Positions 43,380 through 50,787 of a stretch of 64,000 nucleotides of DNA are shown here, piece after piece (position 1 is the first letter of the stretch; every line of letters starts with the position of its first letter). The position numbers and the translations under genes were made by a program. The stretch comes from an uncultured Flavobacteriaceae bacterium. GTDB taxonomy: Bacteria; Bacteroidota; Bacteroidia; Flavobacteriales; Flavobacteriaceae. The notes under the pieces were generated by a model, which was not told where the DNA came from, searched no databases, and saw only the letters and a list, made by a program, of their open reading frames with translations. The DNA lies in contig CANMRV010000004.1 in NCBI GenBank assembly GCA_947500435.1, positions 434,001-498,000 on the forward strand. The letters are read 5' to 3'.

Positions 43380-44372
43380 TTACTGTTTTGCCAATTTCCG
43401 CATCATTACCCATTGTTTGAGCATTTCCCTTGAGTCTTGAGCTGGATAGCCTAGAACAGTCTTTCCTGCGGCAACATCGCCAACTACACCTGAACCAGCG
43501 CCCACGGTAACACCTGAATGGAGAGTGGTATGGTCTTTTATAGAAGCGCTTCCACCTATAATTACGCCATCACCCAGTGTTACGGAACCTGCCAAACCAC
43601 TATGACCTGCCATGATGCAAGATCTGCCCATGATGCAATTGTGTGCAATCTGGACTTGATTATCAATTTTGCAATTGTCTCCAATGATAGTGGCGCTAAA
43701 TTTTCCGCGATCAACGCACGAATTCGCACCGATTTCAACGTCGTTTCCAATAATTACAGTTCCTATTTGCGGGATTTTCACTAATCCTCGACCATCATCA
43801 CTAGGGCGATAGCCAAAACCATCGGCTCCAATGCTTACATTATTATGGAAAATACAACCTTGACCAATTTCACATCGTTCACGGATTACCGTACCTGACC
43901 AGATAACACTTCCCTTGCCAATAGTGGTATCATCTAAAATAGTAACATTAGGGTAGAGTACTACTCCGTCCCCTAAAAACACATCTTTACCAACGTAGCA
44001 GTTTGCCCCAATCTTGCAACCCACCCCAATTTGAGCGGTTTCATGAACGACTGCAGTTGGGTGAATATCGGTATCAAAAACTGGAGGTTCGGGTTCAAAA
44101 GCCTCTAACACTTTTGCCATGGCCAAATCAGCATTTTTTACTTTGATGAGCGCACGATTTTCTCCAGGTTCTATTTCTAAGTTAGCATTAACTATAGCTG
44201 CCGAGGCTTTCGAGTCTTTCCAGCGCGATACATATTTAGCACTTCCAATGAAGGTAATATGACCTGTTTGTGCTTTTTGAAGTTCTTCAGGGCCGGTTAT
44301 GGTTTGAGTGGTATTTCCGACTAATTCACCTTCTAATAAAGTATTGATTTCAGCTATTGTAAAAGATTTCAT
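43380..44372 (-). CDS. lpxD: UDP-3-O-acylglucosamine N-acyltransferase
   Basis: Adds the second 3-hydroxyacyl chain in lipid A synthesis. 330 residues from the ATG at 44372; the reading from 44414 adds 14 unlikely residues. An N-terminal uridine-binding domain (GHITFIGSAKYVSRWKDSKASAAIV) is followed by a left-handed parallel beta-helix of hexapeptide repeats (IGVGCKIGANCYVG...), the catalytic His in VQIAHNCIMG, and a C-terminal helix. No other lpx genes lie nearby; this may be a second lpxD-like copy in the genome, which cannot be judged here. Confidence 0.95.
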   Translation of the reverse strand: MKSFTIAEINTLLEGELVGNTTQTITGPEELQKAQTGHITFIGSAKYVSRWKDSKASAAIVNANLEIEPGENRALIKVKNADLAMAKVLEAFEPEPPVFDTDIHPTAVVHETAQIGVGCKIGANCYVGKDVFLGDGVVLYPNVTILDDTTIGKGSVIWSGTVIRERCEIGQGCIFHNNVSIGADGFGYRPSDDGRGLVKIPQIGTVIIGNDVEIGANSCVDRGKFSATIIGDNCKIDNQVQIAHNCIMGRSCIMAGHSGLAGSVTLGDGVIIGGSASIKDHTTLHSGVTVGAGSGVVGDVAAGKTVLGYPAQDSREMLKQWVMMRKLAKQ

Positions 44373-44507
44373 GGCAATGCAATGTTTGGTTTGTGTTATA
44401 AAGGTTGGCAGCAAGATAACATATATACGCCAAAGCGTGAATCCATTACAAGTGAAAATGGCCCTGAAAAAATTCCAGAGCCAGAAACAAAATTTTATGT
44501 TTACGAT

Positions 44508-45251
44508 TTAGATACTTATAGAACTAATTTCCGTTGCGGTAACACTATTTTCAGTATTATTAGAAAGCTCATATTGATATAATCCTGACTCGCCTATGGC
44601 AATTAATAAGTCGTTGCGAATGATGACATCAAAAGCGCTTCGTTTGATAGAAGTAACCAATTTTGATTCTTCGGGATTGGTAACATCAAAAACTTTGATT
44701 TCGTCATCACAGACAAAGAGAAAGTTTCCGTAAAGTCCTAAACCTTTCGGAAAAGTTAGGTTTCTGCTGTTCAAAAGTATGGGGTTCGTTACATCGGTTA
44801 CATCGTAAACTTCCAAAACGTTGATATCATTTCCGCAATTAGTATTGGAATGTAAAGTAACAAAAGCATGCGTATCATTTGCAATTACGGGATCACAGGC
44901 CGTGAAATGTTGTACACTTGATAATTGTTTGGGAAACTCTGGGTTCTCCAAATCGTAAATGAACATTCCGTTTTGAGACCCGATATAGAGGTAGTCTTTG
45001 TATCCGAAAAGGGTTTCGATATTGAAGCCAACGGGAACGGAATTTACTTTAATTGGGTCTTTAGTATCAGCTACGTTAAAAACATTTAAACCGAAATCAT
45101 CAACGGTATAGAGATAGTTGCCTTTAAGAGTAAACCTAGCGAGTGAACCGCCTTGACCATCGGAAGTAGGTGCTTGTGAATCGCTATTTGCATCTGATTC
45201 GCAACTGATGATTGCGACCGCAAGGATGAGAATATATAGATATTTTTTCAT
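44508..45251 (-). CDS. LVIVD-repeat-like beta-propeller lipoprotein
   Basis: 247 residues. Lipobox ending at Cys17 (AIISC-ESD), then repeated blades of the LVIVD kind: LYTVDDFGLNVFNVADTKDPIKV, LYIGSQNGMFIYDLENPEFPKQL, VLEVYDVTDVTNPILL, LFVCDDEIKVFDVTNPEESKLV. It probably forms a propeller on the cell surface or in the periplasm; the partner is unknown. It lies 6 bp downstream of a related gene. Confidence 0.82.
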   Translation of the reverse strand: MKKYLYILILAVAIISCESDANSDSQAPTSDGQGGSLARFTLKGNYLYTVDDFGLNVFNVADTKDPIKVNSVPVGFNIETLFGYKDYLYIGSQNGMFIYDLENPEFPKQLSSVQHFTACDPVIANDTHAFVTLHSNTNCGNDINVLEVYDVTDVTNPILLNSRNLTFPKGLGLYGNFLFVCDDEIKVFDVTNPEESKLVTSIKRSAFDVIIRNDLLIAIGESGLYQYELSNNTENSVTATEISSISI

Positions 45252-45257
45252 AGGAAT

Positions 45258-45773
45258 TTAGTTTTTTAGTTTCCAATCAACAATGACGCTATTTTCAGGA
45301 ACATCATAAGCATCAAATCCATCTGGAGAACGAAGCTGGGGGAACGTATTCGGAATCCGTTTGGTCAAGCTTGCTGTGTTTGTTCCAGAATTATATTCAA
45401 CAGCAATCAAGTCTGTAGCCTGATTGATGTAAATCATTTTTCCACGAATGGCAAGATCTGTGGAACCTGGTGCTTCTAAAAATTTGATTGCCTTCGGATT
45501 TTCGGGATCAGCATTGTCATAGACATGAAAGCCTTGGTTCAATTCATTGATGAAAAGAAGATTGTCTTTCACATATATTTTTCCGGAAGTACCAATAGCA
45601 AGTGAATTTTTTACAAGCACTGATTTTTCAAATTCGGCACGATTTAAGAAAACAGGTTCATAGCTGGAAGCAGTGTCAATAAAGTCATCACCTTCACAAT
45701 CAACTAAAAAGGGGCAACAACTTTGAAAAGTAACGCAGAAGAGCAGTACGAAAAGAGATTTCTGATTTTTCAT
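45258..45773 (-). CDS. LVIVD-related lipoprotein
   Basis: 171 residues with a lipoprotein-type signal (CVTFQSCCPFLVDC; Cys19 or Cys20 is the likely anchor). Two blade-like repeats (IYVKDNLLFINELNQGFHVYDNADPENPKAI and the following strand block) relate it to the downstream propeller protein. Too short for a full propeller alone, so it may pair with the 247-residue protein. Same operon. Confidence 0.78.
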   Translation of the reverse strand: MKNQKSLFVLLFCVTFQSCCPFLVDCEGDDFIDTASSYEPVFLNRAEFEKSVLVKNSLAIGTSGKIYVKDNLLFINELNQGFHVYDNADPENPKAIKFLEAPGSTDLAIRGKMIYINQATDLIAVEYNSGTNTASLTKRIPNTFPQLRSPDGFDAYDVPENSVIVDWKLKN

Positions 45774-45846
45774 TTTTGGGTTATTTGTTCGTTATCAGTA
45801 CAACAACTTGAAGTTTCATTTACCCTACTTTATGAAAAAAGAAACT

Positions 45847-45874
45847 AAAAAACCCCCTGATTTACAGGAGGTTT
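45847..45874 (-). terminator. Terminator of the peroxiredoxin gene
   Basis: A 10-bp stem with one mismatch (45850-45859 with 45865-45874) and a 5-nt loop. On the minus strand it is followed by six T residues. Confidence 0.8.
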
Positions 45875-45896
45875 GAGGATTAGTATTTCGTTTTAA

Positions 45897-46535
45897 TTAA
45901 GCCGTTGGATCCGGAGTCATGCGCAAATACGGCTTCACTTCTTCTACACCTTTAGTGAAAATCTCCTTGGCTTCTGCTGTTGGTATCGACGGACTCACAA
46001 CAACATCTTGACCATTTTCCCAATTGGCAGGAGTGGCGACTTTATGATGTGCGGTCAATTGCAATGAATCAACAACCCGAAGTAATTCATAAAAATTACG
46101 TCCGGTAGATGCAGGATAGGTGAGTGTCAATTTCACCGTTTTATCCGGAGCAATAATGAATACGGACCGCACGGTAAGTGTACTATCGGCCTTCGGATGA
46201 ATCATGTCATAGAGGTCTGAGACCTTTCTGTCTTCATCAGCAAGAATTGGAAAATTCACAGTAGTGTTTTGCACTTCGTTAATATCTTTAATCCATTCGG
46301 CATGAGAGGCCGCTCCGTCCACACTTAAGGCGAGCATCTTTACATTTCTTTTGTCAAATTCAGTTTTGAACTTAGCTGCCGTACCTAATTCGGTAGTGCA
46401 GACAGGGGTGAAGTCTGCTGGATGGGAAAATAATATTCCCCAACTGTCGCCTAAATAGTCATATAAATTTATAGTTCCCATTGAACTGTCTGCGGTAAAA
46501 TCTGGAGCGATATCGCCCAATCGTATTGTTGCCAT
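45897..46535 (-). CDS. Peroxiredoxin of the 1-Cys/Prx6 type
   Basis: 212 residues. Reduces peroxides in the cytoplasm. The peroxidatic Cys46 sits in HPADFTPVCTTE; the long C-terminal dimer domain (WENGQDVVVSPSIPTAEAKEIF) is the Prx6 hallmark. No resolving Cys is seen in the usual place. Monocistronic, with its own terminator. Confidence 0.95.
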   Translation of the reverse strand: MATIRLGDIAPDFTADSSMGTINLYDYLGDSWGILFSHPADFTPVCTTELGTAAKFKTEFDKRNVKMLALSVDGAASHAEWIKDINEVQNTTVNFPILADEDRKVSDLYDMIHPKADSTLTVRSVFIIAPDKTVKLTLTYPASTGRNFYELLRVVDSLQLTAHHKVATPANWENGQDVVVSPSIPTAEAKEIFTKGVEEVKPYLRMTPDPTA

Positions 46536-46644
46536 TTTCGTTGTTTTTAAATTGAATTCTATTATCCTATAAAATTAGTAGGTAAAAAATATTTTCCTGA
46601 ATCTTCGAGGTTAAAAATGTATTAAAGTTTAGTACTTTTATTCT

Positions 46645-47178
46645 ATGGAAAAATTAAGATATCCCATAGGACATTTTAAGTGTCCAGAAGAAATTAATTC
46701 CGCACATATTATAGAATGGATTGGTGTATTAGAAACACTTCCTGAACGTTTGGAAGGGTTGGTTAAAAACCTTTCAGCGGAGCAATTGGAAACACCCTAT
46801 CGTCCAGAAGGATGGACAATCAGACAGGTAGTACATCACATTGCCGATAGCCATCATAACAGCTACACAAGGTTTAAATGGGCTTTGACAGAAGACAAAC
46901 CTTTGATTAAAGCTTACGAAGAAAAAGACTGGAGCAATTTGTTCGATGCGAGAACAGCTCCGATTCAACTTTCATTAAATTATATCAAGGCTTTACATGC
47001 TAAATTGGTCTACTTATTAAAAGGACTTTCTGAGGATGATTTGCAAAAATATTACCTGCATCCCGACGGAAATGTACCAGTGACCGTAGCGGAAAATATC
47101 GGAAAGTATGCTTGGCATAGTGATCACCATTATGCACATATTGAAGGCGCAGTACGAAGAGAAGGATGGGTGATTTAA
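46645..47178 (+). CDS. YfiT/DinB-family putative metal-dependent thiol transferase
   Basis: 177 residues of the four-helix DinB/YfiT fold. Conserved RPEGWTIRQVVHHIADSHHNSYTRFKWALTED and WHSDHHYAHI supply the three metal-binding His residues. Related proteins transfer bacillithiol in Firmicutes and some Bacteroidota use that thiol, so a role in thiol conjugation or detoxification is plausible. Cytoplasmic. Confidence 0.88.
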   Translation: MEKLRYPIGHFKCPEEINSAHIIEWIGVLETLPERLEGLVKNLSAEQLETPYRPEGWTIRQVVHHIADSHHNSYTRFKWALTEDKPLIKAYEEKDWSNLFDARTAPIQLSLNYIKALHAKLVYLLKGLSEDDLQKYYLHPDGNVPVTVAENIGKYAWHSDHHYAHIEGAVRREGWVI

Positions 47179-47210
47179 ATACTTGGTCTTAAGTGCTAAA
47201 CTTTCAACAC

Positions 47211-47738
47211 TCAACACTTCTTAACCATCACCCACATCAATTCTTCCTCTTCAAGTATCGTAGGTAGAGTCACCTTACTCTCACTGTGAATTTCAAATCC
47301 GTTTTTGAGGTAAAAATCTAAGGCAGGACCTTTTTGCATGGTATCTAACCAAACAATTTTTTTTTGTATTTCCTGTGCGCGAAGCATGGCAAACTGAAGC
47401 ACTTTTTGCCCGATACCCTTTCCTGAGTATTCGTTCAGAATATAAATCTTGTCCACGCACAAAGCTTCATCATTAGAAAAATTTGCAACCGGAGCATTCA
47501 ACGTGATTTTTAAAACACCTATCGGTTTTCCATTCCTAAGAATACGATATAATATGGTATTGTCATCACCTTCTTCTTTTTTTAGAACTTCATTTGTAAA
47601 ACTACTTTCGATATATGGCGAAGAATTTCCGTTAGGCCAAAGGTGCTGGTAGTGCTGGTTATAGGCCCGCGTTCCTACTTCGATGTAACTTGTATAAACC
47701 TCAGGTGTAATGGGTTCAAAATGCACAATATTTTTCAT
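47211..47738 (-). CDS. GNAT-family N-acetyltransferase
   Basis: 175 residues with the GNAT fold: acetyl-CoA loop NEYSGKGIGQKVLQFAM (R/Q-x-x-G-x-G/A type) and the C-terminal ALDFYLKNGFEIH. The substrate is unknown. It lies 6 bp downstream of the cupin gene, and the redoxin gene precedes both, suggesting a three-gene operon. Confidence 0.9.
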   Translation of the reverse strand: MKNIVHFEPITPEVYTSYIEVGTRAYNQHYQHLWPNGNSSPYIESSFTNEVLKKEEGDDNTILYRILRNGKPIGVLKITLNAPVANFSNDEALCVDKIYILNEYSGKGIGQKVLQFAMLRAQEIQKKIVWLDTMQKGPALDFYLKNGFEIHSESKVTLPTILEEEELMWVMVKKC

Positions 47739-47744
47739 TAAATA

Positions 47745-48065
47745 CTATGCTTTTTCCCCGCCTTCAGGTCCGTAAAAAAGGACCCAAGTTGAAAAGTCAT
47801 CCGTGAAGTTTTCGAATCGATGTTCTATTCCGGCCGGAACAAAAAGAAAATCTCCTACCGTAATCTGACTTCTTTCTCCAACATTTAAGAATTCCCCACT
47901 TCCGGAAATGATAACATATACTTCATCTCTTGAATGTGGTTGTTGCAAATCAACTTTTTCAGGTTTGTATACTTCGACTGAAAGTGTCCCATGTTCAAAC
48001 AATGTTAGAAAAGGAGATTCAACTCCTTCTAGTTTTTGAAGCGCTTCTTGTGGATTTATTTTCAT
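47745..48065 (-). CDS. Small cupin-domain protein
   Basis: 106 residues, a single cupin barrel. Metal-ligand motifs PHSRDEVYVIISGSGEF and PAGIEHRFENF are present. It may bind a metal and a small molecule; the activity is not known. Middle gene of the redoxin-cupin-GNAT cluster. Confidence 0.9.
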   Translation of the reverse strand: MKINPQEALQKLEGVESPFLTLFEHGTLSVEVYKPEKVDLQQPHSRDEVYVIISGSGEFLNVGERSQITVGDFLFVPAGIEHRFENFTDDFSTWVLFYGPEGGEKA

Positions 48066-48086
48066 CTTAAATCGGATTATTGAAGA

Positions 48087-48647
48087 TTATCGGCTGACCC
48101 ACTTGATGTTGCAGCCGATACTAGGTTTTTGTGTTTGGGTATTTTCTTGCCCATGAAGTAATGCATCCATAGCAGTTCTCAAATCAGAACCTGATAAGGG
48201 AATTCCGTTTCCTGGGCGAGAATCGTCTAGTTGCCCTCGGTAAACCAATTCCATATCCCCATCAAACAAATAAAAATCAGGTGTACAGGCTGCGTCATAG
48301 GCCTTCGCTATTTCTTGGGTCTCATCATACAAATAGGGAAAAGAATAACCAGATTCTGCAGCTACTTTCTTCATTAAATGCGGAGCATCTTGCGGATAGT
48401 TAACAACATCATTACTCGAAATAGCAATGAAGCCAATTCCCTTTGATTGATACGCCATAGCAACCCTGGCAATTTCAGGATTTACATGTACTACAAACGG
48501 ACAATGATTACAAATAAACATAATAACCGTTCCTTTTTCACCTCTAATGGTTGCAAGATTTAAAGTTTTCCCAGTTACGGAATCCATCAAACTGAAGTCG
48601 GGTGCTTGCGTACCTAAAGGCAGCATGTTACTTGGGGTTAATGACAT
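48087..48647 (-). CDS. Thioredoxin-fold redoxin (AhpC/TSA-like)
   Basis: 186 residues, thioredoxin-like fold. The redox centre reads FICNHCPFV (CxxC as C-N-H-C), followed by FIAISSNDVVNYPQDAPHLM and a cis-Pro region ACTPDFYLFD. The family is annotated as a thioredoxin-family protein with peroxiredoxin resemblance. No signal peptide, so cytoplasmic. First gene of the cluster with cupin and GNAT genes. Confidence 0.9.
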   Translation of the reverse strand: MSLTPSNMLPLGTQAPDFSLMDSVTGKTLNLATIRGEKGTVIMFICNHCPFVVHVNPEIARVAMAYQSKGIGFIAISSNDVVNYPQDAPHLMKKVAAESGYSFPYLYDETQEIAKAYDAACTPDFYLFDGDMELVYRGQLDDSRPGNGIPLSGSDLRTAMDALLHGQENTQTQKPSIGCNIKWVSR

Positions 48648-48762
48648 TTTATAACATATTTTTAGAATTTAAAGTTAAAAGTATTTGGCCGATTCTTTGT
48701 TATCTGCTAGTCTATTTTTAACTTGACGGCTTTACTTTAACCAACCAACACTAATCTAATTT

Positions 48763-49683
48763 TTGACCGATACTGTTCTCGATACTGTCCAAATCAATTT
48801 TAATTCAGAAACACTTTGGGTGCTGAATTTTGCACTGGCTTTTGTTATGTTCGGGATTGCACTGGAGATTTCAATAGAAGATTTTAAAAGATTGTTGAAT
48901 AATCCGAAACCTATTTTGGTTGGGGTATTTAGTCAGTTTATTTTGCTTCCGGCGGTTACTTTTCTTTTGGTATTATCAATGAATCCTTTACCGAGTATTG
49001 CACTTGGTATGTTTATGGTGGCAGCCTGTCCCGGAGGGAATATTTCTAATTTTATTTCGCATCTTTCTGGTGGAAATACAGCTTTATCCGTGAGCTTAAC
49101 GGCTATAGCAACACTTTTGGCTGTAGCTATGACTCCTTTAAACCTTCAGTTTTGGGGTTCATTATATACTCCTACAGCAGCAATCTTAAATGAAGTGGCC
49201 ATCTCACCTTTAGAAATGATAAAGCTGGTGAGCTTGTTATTAGGTGTGCCGCTGCTCTTAGGAATGTACGTAAATCACCTGATGCCTAAAGTAGCGATGC
49301 GAATAGCGAAAGTACTCAAAGTAGCTTCATTAGTATTCTTTGTTGCCTTGGTGTTTATAGCACTTTATAACAATCGCGAAATTTTTATAGATTACGTTTT
49401 CTATGTTTTTTGGATTGTTTTACTGCATAATCTAGTCGCATTTACTACTGGTTTTTCTCTCGCCAAACTATTTCGACTTTCGGAAGAAAATGTTCGAAGT
49501 ATTACTATAGAAACAGGAATTCAAAACTCCGGATTAGGTCTTTTGCTGATTTTTACATTTTTTGATGGACTTGGCGGAATGGCATTATTAGCTGCATTTT
49601 GGGGTATTTGGCATTTGGTTTCAGGACTCCTGTTGGCAGGACTTTGGGGCTATAAACCGATTAAAAAAGAGAAGCTGGCTTGA
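48763..49683 (+). CDS. Bile acid:sodium symporter family (BASS) transporter
   Basis: 306 residues with about ten membrane helices and no signal peptide. Conserved NFALAFVMFGIALEI, MVAACPGGNISNFISHLSGGNTALS (the Na+-binding crossover region) and ETGIQNSGLGLLLI. It imports an organic anion with Na+; the substrate is unknown. Start is TTG at 48763, since no ATG precedes the first helix in frame. Overlaps the acyltransferase start by 4 bp. Confidence 0.92.
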   Translation: MTDTVLDTVQINFNSETLWVLNFALAFVMFGIALEISIEDFKRLLNNPKPILVGVFSQFILLPAVTFLLVLSMNPLPSIALGMFMVAACPGGNISNFISHLSGGNTALSVSLTAIATLLAVAMTPLNLQFWGSLYTPTAAILNEVAISPLEMIKLVSLLLGVPLLLGMYVNHLMPKVAMRIAKVLKVASLVFFVALVFIALYNNREIFIDYVFYVFWIVLLHNLVAFTTGFSLAKLFRLSEENVRSITIETGIQNSGLGLLLIFTFFDGLGGMALLAAFWGIWHLVSGLLLAGLWGYKPIKKEKLA

Positions 49684-50723
49684 AAAATCTGCTCTACAAT
49701 CTAGTTAAGATTTGGATGAAAGCCAATCTTCATTTGTACTACGGGAAGATAAAAGTATCCGGACTTGAAAACGTACCCAAGGATAAGCCTGTGTTGTTTT
49801 TACCCAATCACCAGAGCGCTCTTTTAGATGTTCTGTTGATTGCTACGGACTGCAATCGGAAGCCATGGTTCTTGACCCGTTCAGATGTATTCAAAAGCAA
49901 AACGCTGATTTCAATCTTCAATTTTTTTCAGATGATTCCGATTTATCGCATTCGCGATGGGCGTGATTCTTTGAAGAACAACCAAGCGGTTTTTGACCGT
50001 TGTTCTGAACTTTTAATTCAAAAGGAAGCTTTGCTTATGTTCCCTGAAGCAAATCACAATTTGAAACGTAGAGTACGGCCTTTGAGTAAAGGCTTTACGA
50101 GAATACTGTTTAATACTTTGGATAAAGCTCCTGACACTGATATTATGATTGTGCCAATCGGGATCAATTACAGAGATGCCGTTGGTTTTCCTGATAAGGT
50201 GGCTTTGTATTTTGACAGACCCATTGCAATTAATGGAATGTACAACCCTGCGGATGAAAAAGGATCCGTGGATAAAATCAAGGAAGCAGTTTCCAGTAGG
50301 TTAAAGACCTTAACCACACATATCGAAAATGAGGAAACTTACGATGATATAGTTCAAAAGTTGAAGGCAAGGGGAGTCGACTATCTAAATCCCAAAGAAG
50401 TAAATGCGGCTCTTCAAAATTTGAGTTCTTTGGATAAAACTGCTGGAAGCGGTTCAAAGGTTTTGGCTGGAATCGGGAAGGGAGTTTTTACACTTTTAAA
50501 TTTTCCGATGCTTTTACTTTGGAGAACTTTTGGCAAGCCCAAAGTTTGGGAACCCGAGTTTATGGGGACCTTGCGATTTGCTTTTGCCTTATTGACCTAC
50601 CCTATTTACTACGGAATAGTATTTGGAATCGCAGCAAATATTTGGAATCCACTTGCAGGGCTAGCGGTAACCGTAAGCCTGTTTGTTTTTAATTGGTTCT
50701 ATACAAAGTGGGGTAGCGCATAG
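49680..50723 (+). CDS. PlsC-type 1-acyl-glycerol-3-phosphate acyltransferase-like protein
   Basis: 347 residues. H-x4-D motif NHQSALLD near residue 43, the substrate-binding FPEANHNLKRR block (FPEG variant) and VPIGINYRD are as in PlsC acyltransferases. A C-terminal extension with two or three hydrophobic helices (about 280-345) anchors it to the membrane. The start TTG overlaps the previous stop (TTGA), indicating translational coupling. It acts in phospholipid or related acyl transfer; the exact substrate is open. Confidence 0.88.
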   Translation: MKNLLYNLVKIWMKANLHLYYGKIKVSGLENVPKDKPVLFLPNHQSALLDVLLIATDCNRKPWFLTRSDVFKSKTLISIFNFFQMIPIYRIRDGRDSLKNNQAVFDRCSELLIQKEALLMFPEANHNLKRRVRPLSKGFTRILFNTLDKAPDTDIMIVPIGINYRDAVGFPDKVALYFDRPIAINGMYNPADEKGSVDKIKEAVSSRLKTLTTHIENEETYDDIVQKLKARGVDYLNPKEVNAALQNLSSLDKTAGSGSKVLAGIGKGVFTLLNFPMLLLWRTFGKPKVWEPEFMGTLRFAFALLTYPIYYGIVFGIAANIWNPLAGLAVTVSLFVFNWFYTKWGSA

Positions 50724-50734
50724 TTTTAAAAAAA

Positions 50735-50761
50735 ATCGGTTGCCCCATGGGAACAACCGAT
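50735..50761 (-). terminator. Terminator of the GH3 gene
   Basis: An 8-bp stem (ATCGGTTG with CAACCGAT) with an inner CCC/GGG pairing. On the minus strand it is followed by eight T residues. Confidence 0.85.
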
Positions 50762-50787
50762 ATATAATATATTAATTCAACCTATTT

